A stretch of DNA of 64,000 nucleotides from an uncultured Clostridia bacterium (GTDB lineage Bacteria > Bacillota > Clostridia > Christensenellales > Borkfalkiaceae). The notes under the pieces are model-generated. The model was not told where the DNA came from. It did no database searches and saw only the letters and a list, made by a program, of their open reading frames with translations. Made by a program: the position numbers and the translations under genes. Of this stretch, positions 1-7,504 are shown one piece after another. The DNA is taken from NCBI GenBank assembly GCA_947595585.1, contig CANQET010000005.1, positions 1 through 64,000 on the forward strand, in the 5' to 3' direction. Positions within the stretch are counted from its first letter, which is position 1. Each line of letters begins with the position of its first letter.

Positions 1-3
1 CAA

Positions 4-1506
4 CTACAAGGGACAGTCCAAAACCGTCTCTTTTGAAGAGGTCAACAGTTCGCCTTTTACATCCTCGGGGTCACCAAGTCTGGATAAATCCGAACACCCT
101 TGTTCGGGTTTATTTTTTTGTGTTTCGAGAAATTCTCCGAGTTCTGAATCCTCTATATCCTCGAAGGTGATCGTTTCCGTTCCCTCTTTGTAGTTGCAGG
201 TAATCACGGCGTAATCGTCGAAAAGGTAGATACTATTCACGAACGCATTGATGAGGACGCGCTTGCCCTCGGTGGTCGCCGTGTCTAACTTACGGAATTT
301 ACACAAGCCGAATAAAATCTGCTCCCTCGTCAAAATCGGTCTCTTGATCTGCTCTTCGGCAATCTCGATCGTGAGCTGTTTCTGCTGCTCCTCCAAGTCG
401 GAAAGCCGCTTCTTCGTGCTGTCGAGGACGATCCCTTTCTGAATGGCGTCGAGCATATTTTCGATGCCGCTCTTCCCGCCTTCGCACCACGGCGTGATGT
501 GGTCGCCCTCCATCTCCGAAAATTCATAGCGCACGTTCCGATTTTCGGCCACGCAGTAGGGGCAGAGACCGCCCTGCCGCTCGTAGGCCTGCCGCTTCTG
601 GCTCTCGGTGAAGGCGCGGAGGTTCAGAAATTTCTCCATGCCCGTGAGAACGTAGGGGTACACCCCCTTTTTATTCGTGACGTCGTCATCCGCCATGAGT
701 ACGGAGATCCACGCCTCGAGCGCCGTTGTATAATAGAGATTCCTGTGAAATTGATCGTAGAGCGTCCCCCAATTCAGCCCCTTCATCTCCCTGCGGTATT
801 TGGGGAAGGTGAGCTTCACCCATTCGATGACGCCCCTGAAATACGTCCATAGCTCGTTCGCGTTGGGGTCGTGCTGATGAAGGGACATATAGTCCTCGAT
901 GTGGCCCTTGCTTATCCAACCGAGGGCGGTCTCCAAGATCTCCTGACGGATGGGCGAGCCGCTCACATAGTCCTTGGCGAGAAGGTAGGCGGCGCAGTTC
1001 GACTTGCTGAAGATAGACTTCGCATGCGTGAGCCACGGGCCCGTATACGTCGCATTGCGGAGTTCCTGCTCGGTGAGCTTTTCGCCCGCGATGTTGATGA
1101 TGCGGAACCAATCGAGCTTCTCGCGATCGTTCCCCTCGCAGAAGTAGACGAGGACCTTATAGGCGAGGATCTGCTGCTGTTCCGTCTTCGTGAGGTTATG
1201 GAAGGCACGGCTCTTCACCGAAAAATCGCCGCTCACATATTGGCAGAAGCTGATCGTCCGCTGTTGGCCGTCGAGCACTTCGAAGCTGCCGTCCTCGTTT
1301 TTCACCCAATACATCACGTTGAGCGGGAAGCCCTTCACGATGGTATCGATGACGGCGTTGCGCTTCTTCTCGTCGTAGACGAATTCGCGCTGATATTTGG
1401 GGCGGATGTTGAGCTTGCCGCCGTAGCCGACGACCCCCTCTTCGGCGTTGTCCACGTAGTTTTCGGCGATCTCGCCGACCGAAATTTCATGCAGTTCGAT
1501 CTTCAT
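4..1506 (-). CDS. DUF262/HNH nuclease fused to serine-recombinase tail (chimeric)
   Basis: 500 residues. Residues 1-300 are a DUF262 (ParB-like, GmrSD N-terminal) domain with the DGQQR motif at 79-83 and PKYQREFVY at 37-45. An HNH region starts at CPYC (315-318) and DHITPW (335-340). From about residue 350 the sequence stops resembling an HNH protein and becomes the C-terminal coiled coil and end domain of clostridial serine recombinases (NMLDAIQKG, 350-358; then a Glu/Gln/Lys-rich helix). The usual second half of the HNH zinc site is therefore missing. RBS GGAGG precedes ATG; the start overlaps the methyltransferase stop by ATGA, so both are co-transcribed. DUF262/HNH proteins are usually DNA-modification-linked defence nucleases. 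Whether this product is active is doubtful. The junction could be natural illegitimate recombination or an assembly chimera. Confidence 0.8.
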   Translation of the reverse strand: MKIELHEISVGEIAENYVDNAEEGVVGYGGKLNIRPKYQREFVYDEKKRNAVIDTIVKGFPLNVMYWVKNEDGSFEVLDGQQRTISFCQYVSGDFSVKSRAFHNLTKTEQQQILAYKVLVYFCEGNDREKLDWFRIINIAGEKLTEQELRNATYTGPWLTHAKSIFSKSNCAAYLLAKDYVSGSPIRQEILETALGWISKGHIEDYMSLHQHDPNANELWTYFRGVIEWVKLTFPKYRREMKGLNWGTLYDQFHRNLYYTTALEAWISVLMADDDVTNKKGVYPYVLTGMEKFLNLRAFTESQKRQAYERQGGLCPYCVAENRNVRYEFSEMEGDHITPWCEGGKSGIENMLDAIQKGIVLDSTKKRLSDLEEQQKQLTIEIAEEQIKRPILTREQILFGLCKFRKLDTATTEGKRVLINAFVNSIYLFDDYAVITCNYKEGTETITFEDIEDSELGEFLETQKNKPEQGCSDLSRLGDPEDVKGELLTSSKETVLDCPL

Positions 1507-2552
1507 TTATTTCCTCCTTTGGTTTTTCTGATAATATACCGAAAATATTTTGCTTGACCGTTGACCATTGATAAATATTTGCCCGCTTTTTTGGTCGCCT
1601 CATTATTCAAAATGCTATATCGTCCAATCCCGTCTATTATTTCGAATTGCTCGGGATTGTACTTATCAAGGAAGGTGATGGGAACACCCATTAAGCCGTC
1701 GTAATCGTAGGGAATATCCGCAGTCTTACTTACTTCGATCGCGTCGTAGTTATCGTACTTTGGAAATTCCTCGGGGGAATATTGTTTATAGAGCGTTAAA
1801 ATTTCGTGTCGCTTTGTAGTATCTAAATTTGTAAACCAACACCCCATGATGTGTTTCGTCTTTTTCCCGTCAATGATTTTTTCATAAGCATAATTTTCTG
1901 GGACAATAAACCACATGTCGGCATTGATATTTCGATAGCCCAACCAAAGTTTTTGCGCTTTTATCAAGGGAAAAATTTCCTTATAGGTTATGGCATTCTT
2001 GTTTGCGATGATGAGGAACTTCTTCCCGTATTCGATGAGCTGGGCGACGTATTCGCGGAAGAGCGAGAAGGGCGGGTTGGTCACCACGATATCGGCCCCT
2101 TGCAAGAGCTTGATGCACTCCGCGGAGCGGAAATCCCCGTTGCCCTTCAGAAGGGACAGCGAATTTTTCTTGTTCTTCAGGAGCCATTCGATATCACTCA
2201 TATCGACGGCGCCGTCACGATTATAGTCCTCCACCTCGGAGATCTCGATCTTATAGGCGTGGCGGTTTTTGTTCGGGGTGGGCTGCGCGTCGTCGAAAAA
2301 CGACATCTGCGTGTAGGCAATGGGCGAAGAATCATAGCAGGTCGCGATGAGCTTCTTGAGGCCCAAAAAGTTGAAGTTCATCGCGAAGTATTTGAAGAAG
2401 TTGCTCTCGAAGGGGTCGTCGCAGTTGCAGAAGACCACCTTCCCCGCGAATTGCTCCTTGTAGTGTTTGAGCTCGGCCTCGATATCCGAAAGTTGGGTGT
2501 AAAACTCATCTGCCTTGTTTCTTTTTGCGTTTTGCAGGGTCGAAGTGGCCAT
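1503..2552 (-). CDS. EcoRI-family adenine-specific DNA methyltransferase
   Basis: 349 residues matching the EcoRI-methylase family: an early KADEFYTQ segment (13-20), FCNCDDPFESNFF (41-53), and the catalytic motif IV NPPF at 159-162, used by N6-adenine methyltransferases to hold the target base. It would methylate adenine in a short recognition sequence from S-adenosylmethionine. RBS GAGGGG lies before the ATG. It is the first gene of a two-gene unit with the DUF262/HNH gene (ATGA overlap), driven by a consensus promoter at 2586-2614, with an XRE regulator divergent. That layout suits a restriction-modification-like or mobile-element-borne defence module. The recognition sequence cannot be read from the protein. 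Confidence 0.85.
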   Translation of the reverse strand: MATSTLQNAKRNKADEFYTQLSDIEAELKHYKEQFAGKVVFCNCDDPFESNFFKYFAMNFNFLGLKKLIATCYDSSPIAYTQMSFFDDAQPTPNKNRHAYKIEISEVEDYNRDGAVDMSDIEWLLKNKKNSLSLLKGNGDFRSAECIKLLQGADIVVTNPPFSLFREYVAQLIEYGKKFLIIANKNAITYKEIFPLIKAQKLWLGYRNINADMWFIVPENYAYEKIIDGKKTKHIMGCWFTNLDTTKRHEILTLYKQYSPEEFPKYDNYDAIEVSKTADIPYDYDGLMGVPITFLDKYNPEQFEIIDGIGRYSILNNEATKKAGKYLSMVNGQAKYFRYIIRKTKGGNK

Positions 2553-2562
2553 TTTTCCCCTC

Positions 2563-2595
2563 GTGTTATAAATTATAGTATCAAAATTATAACAC
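2563..2595. promoter_or_regulatory. Putative XRE operator (9-bp inverted repeat)
   Basis: GTGTTATAA (2563-2571) and its exact reverse complement TTATAACAC (2587-2595) are separated by 15 bases. The right arm overlaps the methyltransferase -10 box. The position between divergent methyltransferase and XRE genes suggests it is the binding site of that regulator; this is inference. Confidence 0.5.
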
Positions 2596-2614
2596 TATAG
2601 TTTTAATTTGTCAA
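2586..2614 (-). promoter_or_regulatory. Consensus sigma-A promoter for methyltransferase operon
   Basis: On the minus strand TTGACA (plus 2609-2614) and TATAAT (plus 2586-2591) are separated by exactly 17 bases, upstream of the methyltransferase. The -10 box is embedded in the inverted repeat at 2563-2595, so a bound repressor would block it. Confidence 0.8.
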
Positions 2615-2682
2615 CGCCAAAGTTTAGAGATATACGTTAAAAAGTGCGTAAACTAAAACTAAAGTTAAAAAAGGGGCTATTT

Positions 2683-2970
2683 ATGGATCGTCATGATGTT
2701 GCAAAACGGATACGGGAACTGCGGGAAGAGAGAAGAATGACGCAAAACGCCTTGGCATATCAGGCGGGCGTATCGCCCACTTACATCTACCAATTGGAGC
2801 GCGGCGAAAAGAATCCGACGATCGAATATATCGATAACATCTGCTGGGGGCTTGGGATCTCCATCGAGGAATTTTTCTCTACAAAAAAAGAGCGCCCCGA
2901 GACCGATAAGCTCTCCGCGCTCACGCCCGAACAAAAACAGCTCTTGAATCAATTTCTGAATAGTCTGTAA
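2683..2970 (+). CDS. XRE-family helix-turn-helix regulator
   Basis: 95 residues. An N-terminal lambda-repressor-type helix-turn-helix (about residues 5-62) shows the typical RIRELREER, AYQAGVSPTYIYQLERG and NPTIEYI segments. The C-terminal 30 residues are a charged helix. I chose ATG 2683 because AAGGGGC lies five bases upstream; the upstream in-frame GTG at 2644 lacks a ribosome site and adds only a Lys/Leu-rich tail. Divergent from the methyltransferase/nuclease pair, it probably controls their expression in the way controller proteins regulate restriction-modification genes, and perhaps itself. Confidence 0.85.
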   Translation: MDRHDVAKRIRELREERRMTQNALAYQAGVSPTYIYQLERGEKNPTIEYIDNICWGLGISIEEFFSTKKERPETDKLSALTPEQKQLLNQFLNSL

Positions 2971-3017
2971 GCTCCCCCCTTCATCGCATATTGCATTTTT
3001 CGTACCCCATGTGCGAT

Positions 3018-3473
3018 TTATCGTAAAATGCTACCCCCTCCCAAGTTGTAGTTGACGATGCCGCGATAGGCCTTGCCGTTGCCGTCGAGCCCGAAATTGG
3101 AAAACGCCGTGGAACTTCCGTCTGCGTTATTTGTCCATGCGTTCCATGCACCCGTCTGTGCGCCAAACGTAAGATAATGCCCACTGTTAATGCCATACGA
3201 CCCATTATCCGTACTTTCATCATTGTACTGATCGGGAGTGGTCTGCGTTAATGAACCGTTGTTCTTTGCCCAAAAGTCGATGAGGTTGACGGTGCAGTTG
3301 GGCGGATCCTGCAACCCTTCTGTCACAATAAAACTGCTATCTACCTCTACGTCCCAATCCGCTTGCGCGCGCAATGCGGGCGCGTAACACAAAAAAACGG
3401 CGGCGATGGCGAATGCCGCTCCTGCCGCGATCTTGTGCACGATGGCCGATCTCTTGCTCGTATTCTTTTCCAT
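3018..3473 (-). pseudogene. Truncated secreted surface (CnaB/adhesin-like) protein
   Basis: 151 residues from ATG 3473, chosen because AGGAGG sits just upstream. A clear Sec signal peptide (Lys/Arg-rich start, hydrophobic stretch, ALRAQA cleavage region) is followed by TVNLIDFWAKN and GINSGHYLTFG segments. These resemble the first roughly 100 residues of very large clostridial surface proteins with Cna-B or fibrillar repeats, where a similar block ends in a GIV...L segment. Here the frame ends directly after GIVNYNLGGG, with no stalk, repeats or cell-wall anchor. I read it as a truncated remnant; a short secreted protein is possible but less likely. It stands alone, without operon partners. 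Confidence 0.5.
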
Positions 3474-3793
3474 AGCGCCTCCTTCGGCGTGAGATTTTCG
3501 CAATTTTTGCGACACGGGTCCCGAAAATGCGCCGCCGTTCGGCACGTTTCGCACTCCCGCATAGGTGCATTCATTATATCATAGGAAATACGTGCCGTCA
3601 AGCGGTTCTTTCACTTTTTTATGAAAATCGTGAAAAAATTTTGCGCATTTCGCCGATGTTTTGTTTCCAAATGCGGAAAATTTCGGAATATGCCCGCAAA
3701 TCATGAAAAAATTTTGCAAAAAATAAGGCCCCGCCGAATTTCCCTTCGGAGGGGCCGAGTGCTTCAAAATACATACATGGGGTGAGATTTTCG
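3474..3793. other. Intergenic region without a supported gene
   Basis: 320 bases. It holds the ribosome site of the truncated surface-protein gene, AT-rich stretches with GTGAAAAAATTTTGC and a partly matching ATGAAAAAATTTTGC downstream, and a terminator at 3727-3756. Short open frames here have no ribosome site and no recognisable product. Confidence 0.6.
3727..3756 (-). terminator. Rho-independent terminator of the peptide-maturation operon
   Basis: GGCCCC/GGGGCC plus CCGAA/TTCGG stems with one mismatch and a 6-base loop. On the minus strand it is followed by a T-rich run (TTATTTTTT), correctly placed after the last gene of the operon, which ends at 3794. Confidence 0.75.
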
Positions 3794-5254
3794 TCAAAAT
3801 AGGAGCAAGACAGGCAGTGTGCAGGCGACCGTGATAAGCCCCGAGGCGAGGTTGACGATGCTGTTATCGAACCAACCGATGCCCTTGATGCGCTCTGTGG
3901 GGCGAAGGCAATGTTCCCGCACTTCCACCTGCGTTCCGCAGACATTGCAGCGGTAGAGCCCCTGCAGCGCGGCGCCGAGGATGCTATCGACGAGCGTACC
4001 GAAGAATGCCATGCCCGTGAGGACGAGGAGGATCCGCCAATCGAAGACGCGGAAGGCAAACGGGATGAGGATGGCGACGGCCGCCCCCGCGAAGGCGCCG
4101 ATCGTCCCGAGGGGGGTGATCCCCCCGCTGATGCCCGTGGGCACGACTTCGAACCCGAGGATATTGCGGGCACGGAAGCGGGAAAGTTTGCCGATATCCG
4201 AGGCGGCGGCGTCGGCAAATTCCTCCGCGACGGCCACAAAGGCGCCGAAGAGGAAAAACTCGCGCTTGGTGATAAAGTAGAGCAGGGAGCAAAGAAATGC
4301 CACCGAGGAATTGGCGAGGATCTGCTTCAAGTTGCGGGAGAGGTGGAGCTTCTCCCCCTTCTTCTTCTCATAAATACGGTTGGTGATCGTCCCGATGACG
4401 GCGGAGAGCACGTAGAGCGACAAGATGCCGACGAGCATGGGGAAGCCGCCGAAATACGCCGAAATGAGCAGATACACCGCGGCGATGCAATTTGCGGGGG
4501 GCGTAAGCGCGAACGTCGCGCCGTCGATGAGGACGAGCGGGAACGCGACGACGAGCGCCCACTGCAGCGGGAGGACGGCGTACCCATAATGATTGAGCAC
4601 GAGGTACCCGAAGACCAAGAACTCCACGGTGAGGTTATCCGTGCACTTCTCCGAGAAGAGCTCCGTCGTCGCCGCGAGGGCGCCTACGGAGAGGATGAAG
4701 AGCGGCGAAAGCCCCATCCCGCACGCGAGAGAGAAGGTCATCGTCACGAGGCTCGAGAAGGTGAACACGGTCAAAGCTCCGATGAGCGTCTTCTTTGCGG
4801 TGACTTTGGGGTTCCACGCCTTGCAGAGCTTCGCAAAAATGGGGGCGAGCCCGTCGCCGAGCGCCATGCAGTAATAGGCGATCCCCGTATAGAAATAGAA
4901 GTCGAGGTTGACAAAATACGTGATCGCCATCACGACGGCCGTACTGAAGCCGAAGTAGACGACCCCGTAGCTCTTCGCGGCGTCGTCCCGTTCCACCGTC
5001 TTCATCACGCTGCCGAAGGTCACCGCGGCGAGGACGACGAGCCCCACCACGTTGATGATGAGGGTATGCACGGAGGCGCCCGTAAAGAAAAAGCAGATGA
5101 GCCAGCTCAAAGAAGTTGCGAGGTGTTCGCACTTTCTGCAGATCTCTTTCTCGACGCCGAACTTCTTGCCGATGAGCTCGCCCACTGCCATAACGAGCCC
5201 CATGTATACGAAAAAGACGACGTAGCCGAGTACGATTTTCAACGTTTCGTTCAT
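3794..5254 (-). CDS. Fused isoprenoid-alcohol kinase / DUF92 (VTE5-VTE6-like) membrane protein
   Basis: 486 residues, strongly hydrophobic with about a dozen membrane segments. Residues 1-215 resemble CTP-dependent dolichol/phytol kinases (SEC59/VTE5): EICRKCEHLATSLSW near 37-51, GDGLAP at 133-138 and EKCTDNLTV at 202-210. Residues about 305-486 are a DUF92/TMEM19 (VTE6-like) domain with FADAAASDIG (346-355) and PTGISGGITPLGT (372-384). In plants these families phosphorylate phytol and phytyl phosphate in two steps, so the fusion could make a prenyl diphosphate from an alcohol; the bacterial substrate is unknown. ATGA overlap with the radical SAM gene makes it the last gene of the operon, before the terminator at 3727-3756. 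Confidence 0.7.
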   Translation of the reverse strand: MNETLKIVLGYVVFFVYMGLVMAVGELIGKKFGVEKEICRKCEHLATSLSWLICFFFTGASVHTLIINVVGLVVLAAVTFGSVMKTVERDDAAKSYGVVYFGFSTAVVMAITYFVNLDFYFYTGIAYYCMALGDGLAPIFAKLCKAWNPKVTAKKTLIGALTVFTFSSLVTMTFSLACGMGLSPLFILSVGALAATTELFSEKCTDNLTVEFLVFGYLVLNHYGYAVLPLQWALVVAFPLVLIDGATFALTPPANCIAAVYLLISAYFGGFPMLVGILSLYVLSAVIGTITNRIYEKKKGEKLHLSRNLKQILANSSVAFLCSLLYFITKREFFLFGAFVAVAEEFADAAASDIGKLSRFRARNILGFEVVPTGISGGITPLGTIGAFAGAAVAILIPFAFRVFDWRILLVLTGMAFFGTLVDSILGAALQGLYRCNVCGTQVEVREHCLRPTERIKGIGWFDNSIVNLASGLITVACTLPVLLLF

Positions 5255-6408
5255 GATCTTAAATAGCTATCCGAAAGTTCTCCCTTCATGCCCGTGCACT
5301 CGCGGGCGATGCTCTTGGCGAGGACGCCCCGCACGGCGGGATTGAGCGAATCGAGGGGGACCCCCATCGAAAAAACGCTCTTGATCTTCTCTGCGATGTG
5401 GCCGTAGACCTTCTTGAAGACGGTGCAATAATTTCTCGGAGGTTTGGAAAGATCTCCCTCGGAGATGGCGATATCCGCACAGCCGCCGCGGCAGAGATCG
5501 AAGTATTCGCAATGCTGCGCGCACTGCTTCCTGCGCTCCACCGAGCCCTTCAGAAGAGCCCTTGCGCCCTCGGAGGCGAAGATCTCCTTCACGCTCTCCA
5601 CCTCCCCGATCTTGCCGAAGGGGTAGGCTTCGAGCCCCTCCCTCCCGCAGTTGTAGAGGGTGCCGTCGGGCGTAAGGCAGATGTATTTCGTATGGCAGGA
5701 GCTGCACTCGCAGATGCGGAGGTTCCCCCCCACCGCCATGCAGATGTACATCGCGAATTTTCGCACGGAAACGCCCTCCGTATCGAAGAGCCAGCGGTCG
5801 AACAGGGCGATGCAGGCATCGGCAAACGCCTCGGGATCGGGGCCGCCCATCTCGCGGGCGGCGCCTTCGCGGAAGACGTAGCTGAAATCAAAGGAGAGCC
5901 CCATGCCGCGGAAGAAATCGTAGTTGCGGCCGAGGTCGTAGTCCCGATCGGCCACGACGGCGAGGCAGCTGAACTTCACCCCCTCCGCCTTGAGTTTTTG
6001 CATCACGGCGAGCGTCTTTTGGGTGCCTTGGCGGTATTTTTCGTTCTCTACCCCGTCGAAGGAGATGCCCACGCGGAAGCCGTATTCCTTGAAAAATGCG
6101 ATCCACTTTGCGTCGATGAGGGTCCCGTTCGTCTGGATGCTGTTCTCGATGACGACGCTGCTCCGGAGCCGCACGCGCTCCTCGACGTCCATCGCGGCCT
6201 TGAAGAAATCGAGACCGGCCATAAGCGGTTCCCCGCCGTGCCAAATGATGTGGATGAGGTGGTAGTCGCCGAGCAGCACCGTGAGAAGTTGCTCGAAATC
6301 GGAGAGGGAGACCAGATCCTTCTCATACCCCTTGCCGCTGTTATAACAATATTTGCAGCGCAGGTTGCAGGCATTCGTGACTTTGAGGATGACTTCGATC
6401 TTATTCAT
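5251..6408 (-). CDS. Radical SAM protein with SPASM domain (peptide maturase type)
   Basis: 385 residues. The radical SAM cluster motif CxxxCxxC is C14-C18-C21 (CNLRCKYC), followed by the GGEP motif of the S-adenosylmethionine-binding barrel. The C-terminal half has the SPASM cysteine pattern: CSSCHTKYIC, LYNCGREG, CAQHCEYFDLCRGGC and NYC, giving two auxiliary [4Fe-4S] clusters. This layout is that of anaerobic sulfatase maturases and of RiPP maturases making sactionine, ranthionine or C-C bonds. No sulfatase is nearby, whereas a 49-residue Cys-tailed peptide lies two genes upstream, so peptide modification is favoured. It overlaps the DUF5685 gene by 8 bases and the kinase gene by 4. Confidence 0.85.
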   Translation of the reverse strand: MNKIEVILKVTNACNLRCKYCYNSGKGYEKDLVSLSDFEQLLTVLLGDYHLIHIIWHGGEPLMAGLDFFKAAMDVEERVRLRSSVVIENSIQTNGTLIDAKWIAFFKEYGFRVGISFDGVENEKYRQGTQKTLAVMQKLKAEGVKFSCLAVVADRDYDLGRNYDFFRGMGLSFDFSYVFREGAAREMGGPDPEAFADACIALFDRWLFDTEGVSVRKFAMYICMAVGGNLRICECSSCHTKYICLTPDGTLYNCGREGLEAYPFGKIGEVESVKEIFASEGARALLKGSVERRKQCAQHCEYFDLCRGGCADIAISEGDLSKPPRNYCTVFKKVYGHIAEKIKSVFSMGVPLDSLNPAVRGVLAKSIARECTGMKGELSDSYLRS

Positions 6409-7330
6409 TGGGCAATTCCTTCAAGCGTTTGCTGCTCTTTCTGAGATCCTTGAGCGCCCTGTGTGCGCGGCGGAGCTCCTTGAAATAGTGGTACTTCACA
6501 TCTTCCCCTTCGATGACGGAGGGGATCACCGTGTCGGCGGCGAAGAGAATGACTTTGTAGAGGACGTTCCAGCGGCGCGTCTTCTCCTTTACAGCAAAAA
6601 GCGCGGAGACCAGACGATCCGTCACCGCCTTCTGAAGCTGCAAAAATCCGATGTAATTCCGATCGAAATAGGCCGAAAACGTGGGACAGCCCTCCGTCTT
6701 CAGTCCGTTGTAGGCGCCGCTTGCGAAGTCGTCGCCATAGTCGCAGACCATATCGAGGAAGAAGATCCACTCGGAAAGGCTGCGGAAGAGCTCTTCCTCG
6801 GCCGCGGAAAGTTCCCGAAAACACGAAAACGAGCGCACTGCCATATCGCCGTACGCTTTGAGCACCGCAAAGATAGGTGCGTTTGCATCCTGCAGACGGT
6901 TGATCTCGTCCGTTCCGCTGCGGGCGATCTCCGCGAGCTCTGGCTCCTCCTTCGCGGCACGCAGAATGCGCTTTCGGAAGAAGGCACGGGCGGCCTTTTC
7001 CTTGAAACTTTCGCCGTCGAGCTCGTCGTCGCGGAACTTCTCGCCGAAGCTTATCATCGAAAGACGGGCAAGCTTCAGCCCCGTCTCGTCCCCGGAGAAA
7101 AGGCGCATGTTCTTCTTCCCGAGGCGCTGGCACATGAGAAGCGGCGGCTCCCCCTCCCGCCCGAGTTGCAGGAGCAGGGAGTAGACCGCGATGTCGTAGG
7201 TCGTGAGATACCGTGCAGACTGCCCGCCGAGCAGCCGTAAGCAATAGCATACCCTGCAGTAATGCGCACGGAACAGCTCTGCCTCGGCCCGCGTGAGTCC
7301 TGCGCGAAAAGGCCTGAAATAGCCGTACAT
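6401..7330 (-). CDS. DUF5685 family protein
   Basis: 309 residues, predicted all-helical and mostly cytosolic. The N-terminal MYGYFRPFRAGL and the RAHYCRVCYCLR segment (21-32) are typical of DUF5685. A conserved acidic segment DMVCDYGDD (193-201) followed by GAYNGL recalls the Asp-rich metal-binding motifs of head-to-head prenyl synthases; that resemblance is my inference. Function is unknown. It starts 14 bases after the Cys-tailed peptide gene and runs into the radical SAM gene, so it very likely acts on the same pathway. An isoprenoid-alcohol kinase in the same operon makes a prenyl-related role worth testing. Confidence 0.7.
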   Translation of the reverse strand: MYGYFRPFRAGLTRAEAELFRAHYCRVCYCLRLLGGQSARYLTTYDIAVYSLLLQLGREGEPPLLMCQRLGKKNMRLFSGDETGLKLARLSMISFGEKFRDDELDGESFKEKAARAFFRKRILRAAKEEPELAEIARSGTDEINRLQDANAPIFAVLKAYGDMAVRSFSCFRELSAAEEELFRSLSEWIFFLDMVCDYGDDFASGAYNGLKTEGCPTFSAYFDRNYIGFLQLQKAVTDRLVSALFAVKEKTRRWNVLYKVILFAADTVIPSVIEGEDVKYHYFKELRRAHRALKDLRKSSKRLKELPNE

Positions 7331-7344
7331 GGCGCTATTTCAGC

Positions 7345-7494
7345 TCAGCAGCAGCAACCCGATCCGTCGTTATATGACCAGTCGTAGTGCTCGAAGTGGA
7401 TGTCGTCGTCCTCTTCGGTCTGCGCCTTGTACTCGCTGAGGAGATCCTGTGCTTCCTCTTCCTGTTGCAGTTTTTTCTCAGTGGGTTCTTTCAT
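7345..7494 (-). CDS. Small acidic peptide ending in Cys-Cys-Cys (candidate RiPP precursor)
   Basis: 49 residues, too short for usual gene calls. It begins MKEPTEKKLQQEEEAQDL, is very acidic in the middle (TEEDDDIHFEHYDW) and ends DGSGCCC directly before TGA. The only cysteines are the last three residues. ATG 7494 follows AGGAG at normal spacing, 10 bases after the stop of the metalloprotease gene; the DUF5685 gene starts 14 bases after its stop. A short charged leader with a cysteine-only core, inside an operon with a SPASM radical SAM enzyme and a putative protease, is the profile of a ribosomally made, modified peptide. Alternative: a small metal-binding or redox partner protein. Confidence 0.75.
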   Translation of the reverse strand: MKEPTEKKLQQEEEAQDLLSEYKAQTEEDDDIHFEHYDWSYNDGSGCCC

Positions 7495-7504
7495 TTTTCT
7501 TCTC

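Noticed and set aside
3579..3797. 72-codon minus-strand frame in the intergenic region
   Set aside because: No ribosome site, covers a terminator hairpin, no homology recognised.
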